Origin: Monoglobus sp964442605
GTDB lineage: Bacteria > Bacillota > Clostridia > Monoglobales > Monoglobaceae
Length of the DNA: 30,353 bases
NCBI GenBank assembly: GCA_964442605.1
Contig: CAYTZR010000023.1
Coordinates: 1 to 30,353, forward strand
Direction of reading: 5' to 3'
Shown: piece after piece, positions 8,390 through 17,290 of the stretch
Position numbering within the stretch: the first letter of the stretch is position 1
How the letters are laid out: each line of letters begins with the position of its first letter
Notes under the pieces: model-generated
Told to the model about the DNA's origin: nothing
Seen by the model: only the letters and a program-made list of their open reading frames with translations
The model's database searches: none
Position numbers and translations under genes: made by a program

Positions 8390-9331
8390 ACATTCGCCAT
8401 CATGACAATCATGCTCGGAATGTACGTCTGTGTCGGGGTATTTGGCATACTGCCCGATGTATCTCATCAGATCCTCGGCTTCCTCTCTCGAAAGCTGCCT
8501 GCTCCACCTTGCTCTGCCGGAAGTATCAACCGGTACACCGTGTCCGTCGGTATTGTTATACTCAAAATATCTTGTGTTAAGATGCTCGGTTCCGGACTCC
8601 AAATGCCACGGAAGCCAGCCGACAGAGGCACAGTCAAAATTATATGTACACTCAATAAAGGCTGTCGCAGAATTAATGCCGTCATCCTGAGCGCGCCACG
8701 GGCGACCCAGATATATGGGAGAGCAATTTTCGTTTGCGCTTATATAACAGTGGTAAAACACAAACCCGGCGCGGCTATCTTCCGCTGTGTTCGCGGCTGT
8801 GATGTAGGACTTGCTTCTAACGCAATTAATATCACAATCCTCAAACAAAACAGACGCGTCGCCGAAGATAAAGTCAACACTGCCCTCAATGTAGCAATCA
8901 AGTAAAAATTGCTTACCGCCGCCATGCATATACAGCGTGTCCTGCCGTCCCAAAAAGTTACAATCGTAAAACGCAGCGCCATCCGCACCGCAGCTCACCG
9001 CAACAGCTTGTGTAACCGGAATATCGCCTTTAACCCTGTTATAGGAATTTTCAAACGTAATATTCTCGGCTCTGAAGTTTTCCGCGGTCTCTTTTACAGT
9101 GACGGTAGCGGAGCTGAATGTATCATATAAATTTCCGTTTTCATCGGCAATTCCGGAAGCAGCGTCATATGTTATGATAACAAATCCATCGCCGATTAAT
9201 GAAATATCTTTTTTTGAAATACTTACTTTTTCTCTATATGTGCCCGATGGTATTATTATTGTATCACCGGGATTTGAAGCCGAAACAGCTTCGTTTATCG
9301 TCTTACAGTCCTTTTGTACATATAAATTCAT
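8378..9331 (-). CDS. Pectin methylesterase (CE8), cytoplasmic
   Basis: This 317-residue beta-helix enzyme removes methyl esters from pectin, releasing methanol. CE8 signatures are all present: QAVAVS with Gln108, GRQDTLY with catalytic Asp131, GSVDFIFG with catalytic Asp153, and LGRPWR with Arg210 and Trp212. It begins directly with the catalytic domain (NLYVQKDCKTINEAV) and lacks a signal peptide, unlike classic secreted pectinesterases, so it probably acts on imported methylated oligomers. The C-terminus ends in a short His/Cys/Asp/Glu-rich tail (HSEHDCHDGECDCR) that is not part of the usual fold. The start is ATG at 9331 with GAGG about eight bases upstream. It is followed by GH28, which needs de-esterified substrate. 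Confidence 0.94.
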   Translation of the reverse strand: MNLYVQKDCKTINEAVSASNPGDTIIIPSGTYREKVSISKKDISLIGDGFVIITYDAASGIADENGNLYDTFSSATVTVKETAENFRAENITFENSYNRVKGDIPVTQAVAVSCGADGAAFYDCNFLGRQDTLYMHGGGKQFLLDCYIEGSVDFIFGDASVLFEDCDINCVRSKSYITAANTAEDSRAGFVFYHCYISANENCSPIYLGRPWRAQDDGINSATAFIECTYNFDCASVGWLPWHLESGTEHLNTRYFEYNNTDGHGVPVDTSGRARWSRQLSREEAEDLMRYIGQYAKYPDTDVHSEHDCHDGECDCR

Positions 9332-9356
9332 TTATAAAGCCTCTATACGCAAGACA

Positions 9357-9381
9357 ACTGCCAAATGGATTATTTGGCAGT
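9357..9381 (-). other. Perfect 10-bp hairpin in the SBP-CE8 gap
   Basis: ACTGCCAAAT and ATTTGGCAGT pair around a 5-nt loop, 25 bp before the CE8 start and about 175 bp after the stop of the solute-binding-protein gene. No T-run follows on the minus strand, so it may stabilise or process the mRNA. The rest of the 226-bp gap holds no gene but has another stem GCTGCG/CGCAGC (9525-9538) and a longer CTGCAAA/TTTGCAG pair (9492-9525), so the intercistronic RNA should be highly folded. Confidence 0.6.
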
Positions 9382-9557
9382 GTCATACGTATTATTCAAT
9401 TTGTGATTTTAATCAGACACAGCAAATCAAAAGCCTTAGGCCATCGTGCCCATATACCTCTTCTGCTGCCTCAGATTATCGGACACCACAACCTGCAAAT
9501 TGCAAGCAGTCCTAATTGTTTGCAGCTGCGGTCGCAGCGCCAAAATGTCAAAACAGA

Positions 9558-11339
9558 TTATTCAGCAGTTTCTGTTCCAGCCTCTGTTTCAGCTTCTGTT
9601 TCGGCTTCTGTCTCAGACTCATCAGCGCTATCGCTTGTAGATGACGACTCTGCCTTTTCAGCTTCAACCTCTGCCTTTGTTCTCTCATATACCGTTGTCT
9701 GAAGCTCAATGAACTCCTGCAGACCAACCTTGTTCATATCAGAAATATACTGTGCCCAATCCGCGTCGTTTGAGGGGTCAACATCGCCTGTGAAGAATCT
9801 CTGGAGATACTCGTCTCTCTTAGCGTTAAGAGCTGTTTCAAGATCAGTAAACTCATCTTCTTCATCTGTTGTATATCTCATAGGAAGCTGCTCAAAATAG
9901 TAGTAGTCATCCTTTGAACTGAACTCGTTGTAGAGCTGCTCAACCAGCTTACCGCGGATATTGTCGAACATGTGCTTTTCCTTGATAAAGGTCTGGCCCA
10001 TGATGCCGTATTCGCCCTTTAAGGTCTTATCCTTTGTGCTGTCTGTGAGCGGATTGCTCTCATCATACCAGCCTTCGTTGTAAACAGGCTCGCCGTCTAC
10101 AACACTGTAGCTGTAGTCATCATCAGCAACACCGAGCGTTAAGTATTCAGGATCTTCCTCCTTAACACCCCATGTGCAGTAATACTGACCTTCCTCTGTC
10201 GCGAACCAGTTGAACATGTTAAGGATTGCGTTGTATCTGTCTTCATCATCAGCAATGCTCTCCGCAAAAGCAGGTCCCCAGTTTGAATACAGCGGATCTC
10301 TCTTGTAGATAGTACCCTTTTCGGGATAAGCCGTTACCATGTTTGAAGTCCAAACCCATTCAGCGTTCTTGTCAGCGTTTGTACCCTTTGTCTTTGTTGT
10401 AAAGTCCTCACAGTTGTATACATAGTTATATGTGATGAAGCAGTTATCCGATGCCAGTCTGCTTGAGAACTGATCTGTATCAACAGAGAACAATTCCTTA
10501 TCAATAAGACCCGCGTCATAGAACTTTCTGATTGTTATGAACATCTCTCTCGCGTTGTCGGTTGTCAAAGCGTAGGGAACGTATTCATCTGTTACAGGGT
10601 CAAGATATGAATGCTGAGTCAAAACAAGCTCCGGCATCCAGTATGCCTGTACAAAGCCTGTTAAAGCCGAACCCGGCGATGTAGTACCCATACCGTTGGT
10701 AGAAATGATAATGCTGTTGGGATATGCTTCTTTAATCTTTAAGCATACATCGTAAAGCTCATCAATCGTTGTCGGGAATTCTGTAATTCCCAATTCATCG
10801 AATACATCTTTTCTGTAATCCCAGCACATCTGAGACTTTTCCTGTCTTACAGTCGGCAAATAGTAGAGATTACCGTCAGAGCTCTTCGCAAGAGAGAGCA
10901 TATCTTCAAAGTCTTCCTCGCTCCAAAGAGCTTTCCAGTCCTTCAAGATACAGTCATCGCCTGTGTATGCTTCTTCCGGAATCGGAGCTAAGTAACCGTC
11001 TGTAGCCCATGTCTTATACTGGGGCTCCTTACCGCCTGTTGTGATGTCAGGCTCATTACCGGTCGAGAATGCCAGATTTGTCTTTGTTTCCCAATCGGAT
11101 CTCGGAATTCTGTCATAGCTGAGCTCAACATTGAATAATGTCTTCAATACCTGAGCAAAGTTTGAATCCGCGCCCTCTGCATAATCTATGGTATCTGTTG
11201 TGTACATATTCAAATAATAGGTATAAATCGTCTGACCGTCTTCCTCATACGAGTTGCTGCTTGAGCTTCCGCAGGAAGCAAGTAGCGTAACAGCCATAAC
11301 TACCGATGTTGCAAGCGCAACAATCTTTTTAAGTTTCAT
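9558..11339 (-). CDS. Extracellular solute-binding lipoprotein of a sugar ABC transporter (LplA type)
   Basis: The protein has 593 residues and a lipoprotein signal peptide with lipobox LASC (Cys23) followed by a Ser-rich linker. The mature part resembles large family-1 solute-binding proteins of the LplA/YtcQ class, which feed oligosaccharides, often pectin- or rhamnogalacturonan-derived, to paired permeases. Conserved segments include GNEPDITTGGKEPQYKTWATDGYLAPI (described by position, about 95-120) and FDELGITEFPTTIDELY near residue 187. The C-terminus is an unusual acidic low-complexity tail (about 560-593) of Ser, Asp and repeated ETEA. The start is ATG at 11339 with AGGAGG eight bases upstream. 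It lies 50 bp after the second permease gene. Galacturonate oligomers are the inferred cargo. Confidence 0.9.
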   Translation of the reverse strand: MKLKKIVALATSVVMAVTLLASCGSSSSNSYEEDGQTIYTYYLNMYTTDTIDYAEGADSNFAQVLKTLFNVELSYDRIPRSDWETKTNLAFSTGNEPDITTGGKEPQYKTWATDGYLAPIPEEAYTGDDCILKDWKALWSEEDFEDMLSLAKSSDGNLYYLPTVRQEKSQMCWDYRKDVFDELGITEFPTTIDELYDVCLKIKEAYPNSIIISTNGMGTTSPGSALTGFVQAYWMPELVLTQHSYLDPVTDEYVPYALTTDNAREMFITIRKFYDAGLIDKELFSVDTDQFSSRLASDNCFITYNYVYNCEDFTTKTKGTNADKNAEWVWTSNMVTAYPEKGTIYKRDPLYSNWGPAFAESIADDEDRYNAILNMFNWFATEEGQYYCTWGVKEEDPEYLTLGVADDDYSYSVVDGEPVYNEGWYDESNPLTDSTKDKTLKGEYGIMGQTFIKEKHMFDNIRGKLVEQLYNEFSSKDDYYYFEQLPMRYTTDEEDEFTDLETALNAKRDEYLQRFFTGDVDPSNDADWAQYISDMNKVGLQEFIELQTTVYERTKAEVEAEKAESSSTSDSADESETEAETEAETEAGTETAE

Positions 11340-11389
11340 AAAATTATCCTCCTAAATTTTATATTTATTTTTCAATATTAGGATTAGGC

Positions 11390-12283
11390 TTAGCCCTTTA
11401 CGGAACCAACCATAACGCCCTTAACAAAGTACTTCTGGATAAACGGATATACCAAAAGCATAGGTACGATAGAAATGAACAGCGTTGCGTACTTAAGCGA
11501 TGCAGTACTTACCGAAATCGCGTTAATCTCACCTGCTGCGGCAGCCTCGGCGGCAATCTGATTTTCCATAACTATCTGTCTTATAATATATTGCAGCGGA
11601 TACAGATTGCTAACTCTGTCGCTCAGATAAAGCATAGCGTTGAACCACATGTTCCACATCGATACACCATAGAACAAACCAACCGTCGCAAGCGCTGCCT
11701 TAGAGAGCGGAAGAACAATCTTAATAAATATTGTAATCTCGTTCGCGCCGTCAATAAACGCTGCTTCCTCAAGCTCAAGAGGTACACTCGCAAAGAACGA
11801 ACGCATAACTATCAAGTTATAGGTTGAAATAGCAACCGGCAAAATCAACGCCCATCTTGTGTTTAAAAGACCGAGCATTTGAACTATCAAGTACATCGGG
11901 ATCATACCTGCGCTAAAGAACATCGTAAATACGATAAGCTTCGTAATAAGACCGTGGAACGGCACTCTGTCCTTAGAACGCGAGAGCGGATACGCAAGCG
12001 TTGTTGTAAAGAAAAGTGAAATAACCGTATACAACACCGTGTTAATAACCGCCTGCAGGAAAGACAGCGGAACTGTCTTACCGGTTATAATCTCTTTATA
12101 AGCTTCAAGGTTCGGTTCAACAGGCCACAGTATAACCTCGCCTGCGTCAAACGCCGCCGAGCTGGACAGCGAAACCGATAGGATGTAAATAAGCGGATAT
12201 AGTATTACAATCATGAGCAATATCAAGAACACGTATATAACAATATCCAATACAATTGATGATACTGAATTATCTTTTACCAT
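11390..12283 (-). CDS. Sugar ABC transporter permease (LplC/YtcP type)
   Basis: This 297-residue integral membrane protein has six predicted helices. The cytoplasmic EAA loop, ELEEAAFIDGANEITIF, near residue 187, contacts the ATPase. The N-terminus lacks a cleavable signal and enters the membrane at about residue 12. It ends with the typical FVKGVMVGSVKG of this permease class. The start is ATG at 12283 behind a GAGGGGG site. It is 17 bp downstream of the partner permease, so translation is probably coupled. It forms the channel with that partner and receives ligand from the adjacent lipoprotein. No ATP-binding subunit is encoded here, so a shared MsmX/UgpC-like ATPase is likely used. Confidence 0.93.
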   Translation of the reverse strand: MVKDNSVSSIVLDIVIYVFLILLMIVILYPLIYILSVSLSSSAAFDAGEVILWPVEPNLEAYKEIITGKTVPLSFLQAVINTVLYTVISLFFTTTLAYPLSRSKDRVPFHGLITKLIVFTMFFSAGMIPMYLIVQMLGLLNTRWALILPVAISTYNLIVMRSFFASVPLELEEAAFIDGANEITIFIKIVLPLSKAALATVGLFYGVSMWNMWFNAMLYLSDRVSNLYPLQYIIRQIVMENQIAAEAAAAGEINAISVSTASLKYATLFISIVPMLLVYPFIQKYFVKGVMVGSVKG

Positions 12284-12300
12284 TTATTATTCCCCCTCTC

Positions 12301-13332
12301 TTACCATAAACCTGTTTCGGTAAGCTTCGTTGACAGGAAGTTTGCAAATACAACAAGTATAACATTAATTATCGAGTTAAACAAACCAACCGCGGTCGAG
12401 AAAGCAACCTCACCCTGTGTGATACCCTGATTATAAATATATGTACTGAGTATCTGTGACTTCGTATATGTCGCGGGACGCTGCAAAAGCAAAGCCTTGT
12501 CGGCACCGAGTGACATGATTTTACCAATCTGCATAATCAGCAATATAACGATTGTAGGTCTGATAAGCTGAACGGAAATGTGCCACATCTTCTGAATTCT
12601 GCTTGCGCCGTCGATTGTCGCTGCTTCATAAAGCTCCTGATCAACAGCTGACAAAGCGGCAATGTAAACGATTGCGCTCCAGCCGATTGTCTGCCAAACG
12701 TCGGACGCGATATAAATCGTTCTGAACCATGACGCCTGATCAAGGAACGGAATACCGTTCTTTATCAAACCAAACTTCAAAAGAATTTGGTTGATAATAC
12801 CTTCGTTAGCAAGACTGCTCGAACCCGCAGCGGTCTGCTGTGATGACAAGAACAATGTCAGCATACCGCAGACAGCGGTTGTTGAAACGAAGTGAGGCAG
12901 ATAAGAAATGGTCTGAACTACCTTCTTAAACTTAGCGGATCTAAGCTCGTTAATAAACAAAGCCAAGAGAATAGCCAACGGGAATACCCAGCAAATATGC
13001 AAGATACTGAGTATAATGGTGTTTAAAACGTAGTTCCATACATCAGGTATCGTGAAAAATCTGATGAACTCATAAAAGCCATGATTGGCAGCCCACGGAC
13101 TTTTCAGAATGCCCAGCTTCGGTTTATAGTCCTTAAACGCGGCCAGCAAACCGTAGAAAGGTAAATACTGGAACAATGCATAAAAAACAATACCGGGTAT
13201 CATTAGTATCAACAAAAATTTGCCCTTCGTAAACTTTGAACATTCATTTTTGAAGTATCCGACGATGCCCTTACTTTCCTTTTTGCCGCTCGTTGCGGCA
13301 GCAGCGGACGCTGCTTTTTTTTGATTACTCAA
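12301..13332 (-). CDS. Sugar ABC transporter permease (LplB/YteP type)
   Basis: This 343-residue membrane protein has a roughly 35-residue Lys/Ala/Ser-rich cytoplasmic N-terminus, then six predicted helices beginning with the family-typical LLILMIPGIVFYALFQYLPFYG-like segment (residues about 40-61). The EAA loop, ELYEAATIDGASRIQKMW, is near residue 235. The start is TTG at 13332, supported by GGGGAGG eight bases upstream and no nearby in-frame ATG. It is the first gene of the main operon, with the promoter at 13395-13423 giving a leader of about 55 nt. The rare start codon may limit permease synthesis relative to the binding protein further down. Confidence 0.92.
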   Translation of the reverse strand: MSNQKKAASAAAATSGKKESKGIVGYFKNECSKFTKGKFLLILMIPGIVFYALFQYLPFYGLLAAFKDYKPKLGILKSPWAANHGFYEFIRFFTIPDVWNYVLNTIILSILHICWVFPLAILLALFINELRSAKFKKVVQTISYLPHFVSTTAVCGMLTLFLSSQQTAAGSSSLANEGIINQILLKFGLIKNGIPFLDQASWFRTIYIASDVWQTIGWSAIVYIAALSAVDQELYEAATIDGASRIQKMWHISVQLIRPTIVILLIMQIGKIMSLGADKALLLQRPATYTKSQILSTYIYNQGITQGEVAFSTAVGLFNSIINVILVVFANFLSTKLTETGLW

Positions 13333-13394
13333 AGCGTTTTCCTCCCCTACTAATGGATTTGGGCTTCAATGCCCTTGATTTACTTGATGTATCT

Positions 13395-13423
13395 ATTATA
13401 TAAGATTTGCACAAATAAATCAA
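13395..13423 (-). promoter_or_regulatory. Sigma-A promoter of the ABC/pectin operon
   Basis: On the minus strand a -35 TTGATT (13418-13423) and a perfect -10 TATAAT (13395-13400) are separated by 17 bp, ahead of the TTG start of the first permease at 13332. This is the best promoter in the window and likely drives the genes from 13332 down to the terminator at 2137. Confidence 0.85.
13405..13416. promoter_or_regulatory. Candidate operator inside the operon promoter
   Basis: The inverted repeat ATTTG-CA-CAAAT lies between the -10 and -35 boxes, where a bound repressor would block RNA polymerase. A related AT-rich dyad with a TTTGCA core is at 21976-21989. Function is inferred from position and symmetry only; the regulator is unknown. 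Confidence 0.45.
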
Positions 13424-13517
13424 GAAAAAATCTACTATTTTTGCAAATTTCACAATAAAACCTTAAATCTTATATAATTTACAAATTTTTTGTGCTTTTT
13501 TAATAAAAATTGCCATT

Positions 13518-13534
13518 CAAAATTGATAATTTTG
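13518..13534 (-). terminator. Weak hairpin after the SLH pectate lyase
   Basis: A 7-bp stem CAAAATT/AATTTTG with a 3-nt loop begins 5 bp after the stop of the PL1-SLH gene; a T-rich stretch follows about ten bases later on the minus strand. The stem is AT-rich and weak, so termination is possible but uncertain. Confidence 0.4.
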
Positions 13535-13538
13535 CCGA

Positions 13539-16500
13539 TTATGCTTTAAGAAGCCTGTAAATTACCTCAGCGGCTTCGGCTCTTGTTGCAAAAATCAGCG
13601 GATTAAAGCAATTATTTTGGTCACCTTGCATAATACCCGCCGCCTTAACAGCCGCGACATAATCATCCGCCCAGTCCGAAATACTATCCGAGTCGGCAAA
13701 GCCTATAATGCTGCCGTTATAGTCCGTTTCGTTACGCATCGCACGGCACAGCATTGCCGCCATTTCCTCGCGTGTTATATACTTATCCGGTTCAAACACT
13801 GTTTCGCTTGTTCCTTTAATCAATGCGTATTCATAAGCCTCTTGTACATAATCCGCGTACCAGCAATCAGCGGACACATCGGTAAAATCAGGCGCGGCGT
13901 CATACGTAATTGCCTCGGGATTTTTAGCCTTATAGACCTCAACGACCATTTTTGCGAACTCCGCACGGGTTACATTATCACCCGGGAAGAAGTAGCTGTT
14001 GCCGTATATATCGGCATCTCCGTTTACTATGCCCTTTGAGGTCAGCCCATATACAGCCTCCGCCGCCCAATCATAGCCATCCATGTCAACATAGCTTGTC
14101 GAGGGATATGCCGAGAAGTTAAATTCGCTTAAATTAAACTCCGAAATCTTAAATTCCTCGTTGGAAGCTCCGAAAATGCCAAAGTAATAGGTTTGGTTAA
14201 GATTTTCAAGAGTTTCCGTTCCCACGTCAATCCATTCCGTTCCGTCCTGAGAATACTGCATTGTTAATATATCGCCCGATTTTTCAAGCGAGATCCACAC
14301 AGGCGTTGCCTTATACTTCTGTTGTCCGATCAATGAATAGGTTTCCCCGTACTTGTCTGTCTTTCTGAACAGCTCTCCGTTATAAATCTGGAAATACGCC
14401 GCGTAAGACGTTCCGTCCGCGCTGTCCTCAAATGATGTTTCAAGCGAATTTCTCAGCACAAATCCCATCTGGTCATAGTCCGCAAGCTTCTGCGGGTCAA
14501 TCTTGAATGACGTTTTGAAGTCGCCGGTCAGCTCGGTATACATATAAGGATATTCCTCGTTCTCGACTCCCTCTATCCCGTAGCCCGTGCCGTAAATCTT
14601 TAATGTGTCTCCGGTCTGAACAAACGCGCCGTGTCTGATTGTATTGCCGTCCTCCTGAACATCCTTTGGATAGTGAATTTCAGAAACGCTCCAATCACCC
14701 TCGAAGCTTGAAACACTGATATTCTGCGTCGCGCTGTTCTTTGCGCCGCCTTCATCGTAAATCACCGCCGTGATATAGTGATTTCCGGGCTGCATCGGTT
14801 CAAGAGTCACACTTCCCTGAGGCGTATCGAACGACTTATTCAATGCACCGTCAACGTATATCTCCATTTTGTCGGAGGTTGACAGCTCTCCGGAAGCAAT
14901 CCGCAGCTCTATATTATCCTGTGCCAAAAACTGTCCCTTTTGAATGAAGCTTTCTCCGTCCGAACCACAGGAACCGGTTCTGAGCGCAATATCGGGGATT
15001 GTATTCGCGCCGTAGTTTTCAAGACTCAAATCGCTGAACTTACCCCACGAATAGGTTGAAATTTGATTTGTCTCCTTGTTGCCGTCCTGCGCGATACCCG
15101 CATAGTCGGTACCGCTAAAGCTCATTTCAACCGAACTGAAATATTCCCAATCAATTCCGTTTATGCTGTGAAAGCCTGTGACGGTATTGCCGGTCTTTAC
15201 AAGCTTTACATATCTAGGCAGCTCCGAAAGCGTAAGGAATTTTTTGTTATACTCACCGTTTAATCTGTAAACAAATGAAATTCCCGCTCCGCCCTTCTCG
15301 TGCTCATAGTTTAACATAACAAAATCAGAGGTTTCCGTCAGCTCATCTCTGAACATAATACCGCTTACACAGTTATTATTCAGCTTAGAAACCGAATCTA
15401 TACACGTTGAGATAACGGAATTCAAGTCGGCATCCTTATACATAAAGCTGAACGCGTCCGTTCCCTCATCGCCGTCCATAACGTTGAACTCATTTCCCGC
15501 TCCGATAAGACCGCTGCTCTTTACGGTGTACTGTCCGTCTCTGTACGCATAGCCGCCCGGCATTGTCGTCTCGCCTATATCAAGCGTTTTCCAGTCCCCC
15601 ACAGACTCCGTGTAGTTTACATTCATCACCTTTATCTCCGACAGAGTGGATTCTCCGCCGCTGTCAACCGCTCTTGCTGACATATACGAAACGCCTTCGG
15701 GCGCACCCGAATACTCTATTGAATAAGGAGCCGTATCATCGGTACCCAGAAGCTCGTCATTCCTGTAAAATTCCACATATTCAATCCTTCTGCCGTCAAC
15801 CGCGCTTGCCGTGGCAGTCAAATTAATCGTTTCGCCGTAGTCATAGATTGCGTTGTTCTCGATATTGAGCGTCACGCTCGGATTTTGAGGATCATCGGCA
15901 GTTTCTACTATATAATTAAGATAGTTTTCAAGATTTGTATATCCGTTTGCCGCAAACGCCCCGCCGTCCTCGGAGTCGCTCTTATCAAATCCGTTTTTGT
16001 CCTCATATTCATCGGGCATGCCGTCCAGATCGCTATCCTTAGGCGCTTCCGCCGAGTTGAGTACAGGCCAGCCGGCAACCTCCGCCTCGTTGTTGATGGA
16101 ACGTCCGGTACCGTTTATTGTGTCGTTTATAACCTTCGCGTCATAGCTGTCACGTTTCGGAATTGTCGCGCCCGCGCCGTTGAGTACCTTTGTATAAGCG
16201 TCCTCTGCGGTATCGAGATTATCCAATGGAATAAGATTGTCATAAACAGGCTCATCGGGGAATACCGGAGTTACCTCATCCGGATCATAATCAACACCCA
16301 ATAAATTATTTTTTGTGACCTCATCATTACCCTCAAGCACATTTCCCGAAAAATAGAACACGCCCGAGGACGGGTTCCAAATTCTGTCAAGAACATAGTT
16401 GTTGGTTATCGGACCGCTCTTATAGTAATTGTTAACCACGTTAACGGTTACACCCTCGCCGCCGTAGGCATTGTTAAAGCCCCAGTTATAAATTACATTG

Positions 16501-17279
16501 TTTACCATATCGTTATCGGATATTCCCGTGTAATCGGGGTGTGAGTTCGATATAGCGTAATATCTCGGCAAACGGCTTGTGTGAGTCGCGACAAGATTGT
16601 GATGATACGTTGTGTTCGCGCCGCCCCAAATTCCGCCGTAGCCGTGCCGTCCTTTGGCGTGAGCCGCCATAGCCAGGCTTTCGGAAATCACGCACCACTG
16701 AACAGTGGTGTTCGCAACGCCGTAGAGAGACATCGTTTCATCTGTTGACCAACTTGTGGAGCAATGGTCAAGGATTATATCACTGACATATCTGGCAAAA
16801 ACCGCATCATTCTCGTCACCCGAAATATCTCCGGGACGAAAACGCATATAGCGGATTATAATATTGTCCGCCGCGATAACTATGTTAAAATCACCGACGC
16901 ATACGCCGTCTCCGGGCGCTGTCTGACCCGCGATTGTGATATTTGGCTGAACCAGCTTAAGCTCCGATTTCAAATGAATTGTGCCGGAAACATCAAATAC
17001 CACCGTTCTGTTCGGCCGGCTGACTGCGTCACGCAGCGAGCCTTCGCCGTCATCGTTCAGATTGGTAACGTGATACACCTCTCCGCCTCTGCCTCCGGTC
17101 GTATACTTTCCTCCGCCCTCCGCGCCGGGGAAGGCGGCAAGATCTGCCGCCTTTGCCTGCTCCGGTGTCATAAGGGCGTTGGTCTGCTCCGCCGCGTACA
17201 CAGCGGGAACAACAGATAATACCATCGCGACTGCCACTATTAATGAAGCAATTCGCCTTAAACTAAATCCCTTATTCAT
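13539..17279 (-). CDS. SLH-anchored pectate lyase (PL1), multidomain, secreted
   Basis: The protein has 1246 residues. A signal peptide (1-29, ending PAVYA) is followed by a PL1 beta-helix (about 48-400) with PGAEGGGKYTTGGRGG, AGQTAPGDGV, DHCSTSWSTDE and THTSRLPR, where Arg236 is the likely catalytic base. Next come a Ca-binding type segment DSDLDGMPDEYED, an Ig-like (Big_9-type) domain near 520-610, two concanavalin-like beta-sandwich regions, a second Ig-like segment between them, and three SLH repeats over the last ~180 residues. It should cut pectate by beta-elimination while held at the cell wall. The start is ATG at 17279 with AGGAGG at the right distance; a longer in-frame extension to 17450 is Arg/Tyr-rich and overlaps the upstream lyase gene, so it is rejected. 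Confidence 0.93.
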   Translation of the reverse strand: MNKGFSLRRIASLIVAVAMVLSVVPAVYAAEQTNALMTPEQAKAADLAAFPGAEGGGKYTTGGRGGEVYHVTNLNDDGEGSLRDAVSRPNRTVVFDVSGTIHLKSELKLVQPNITIAGQTAPGDGVCVGDFNIVIAADNIIIRYMRFRPGDISGDENDAVFARYVSDIILDHCSTSWSTDETMSLYGVANTTVQWCVISESLAMAAHAKGRHGYGGIWGGANTTYHHNLVATHTSRLPRYYAISNSHPDYTGISDNDMVNNVIYNWGFNNAYGGEGVTVNVVNNYYKSGPITNNYVLDRIWNPSSGVFYFSGNVLEGNDEVTKNNLLGVDYDPDEVTPVFPDEPVYDNLIPLDNLDTAEDAYTKVLNGAGATIPKRDSYDAKVINDTINGTGRSINNEAEVAGWPVLNSAEAPKDSDLDGMPDEYEDKNGFDKSDSEDGGAFAANGYTNLENYLNYIVETADDPQNPSVTLNIENNAIYDYGETINLTATASAVDGRRIEYVEFYRNDELLGTDDTAPYSIEYSGAPEGVSYMSARAVDSGGESTLSEIKVMNVNYTESVGDWKTLDIGETTMPGGYAYRDGQYTVKSSGLIGAGNEFNVMDGDEGTDAFSFMYKDADLNSVISTCIDSVSKLNNNCVSGIMFRDELTETSDFVMLNYEHEKGGAGISFVYRLNGEYNKKFLTLSELPRYVKLVKTGNTVTGFHSINGIDWEYFSSVEMSFSGTDYAGIAQDGNKETNQISTYSWGKFSDLSLENYGANTIPDIALRTGSCGSDGESFIQKGQFLAQDNIELRIASGELSTSDKMEIYVDGALNKSFDTPQGSVTLEPMQPGNHYITAVIYDEGGAKNSATQNISVSSFEGDWSVSEIHYPKDVQEDGNTIRHGAFVQTGDTLKIYGTGYGIEGVENEEYPYMYTELTGDFKTSFKIDPQKLADYDQMGFVLRNSLETSFEDSADGTSYAAYFQIYNGELFRKTDKYGETYSLIGQQKYKATPVWISLEKSGDILTMQYSQDGTEWIDVGTETLENLNQTYYFGIFGASNEEFKISEFNLSEFNFSAYPSTSYVDMDGYDWAAEAVYGLTSKGIVNGDADIYGNSYFFPGDNVTRAEFAKMVVEVYKAKNPEAITYDAAPDFTDVSADCWYADYVQEAYEYALIKGTSETVFEPDKYITREEMAAMLCRAMRNETDYNGSIIGFADSDSISDWADDYVAAVKAAGIMQGDQNNCFNPLIFATRAEAAEVIYRLLKA

Positions 17280-17290
17280 TATTATCCTCC

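Larger units (their letters stand above)
13395..13478. repeat. 14-bp inverted repeat around the operon promoter
   Basis: ATTATATAAGATTT (13395-13408), which contains the -10 box, has an exact inverted copy at 13465-13478, 56 bp away. The outer copy holds a second TATAAT facing right but has no good -35 and no gene to its right, so it is more likely a protein-binding or cruciform-forming site than a divergent promoter. Confidence 0.6.

Noticed and set aside
8402..8905. 167-codon plus-strand frame opposite the CE8 gene
   Set aside because: It is a shadow of the well-supported pectin methylesterase gene, with atypical composition and no start signals.
13465..13478. Divergent plus-strand promoter at the inverted -10 copy
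   Set aside because: There is no acceptable -35 at the right distance and no plus-strand gene follows.
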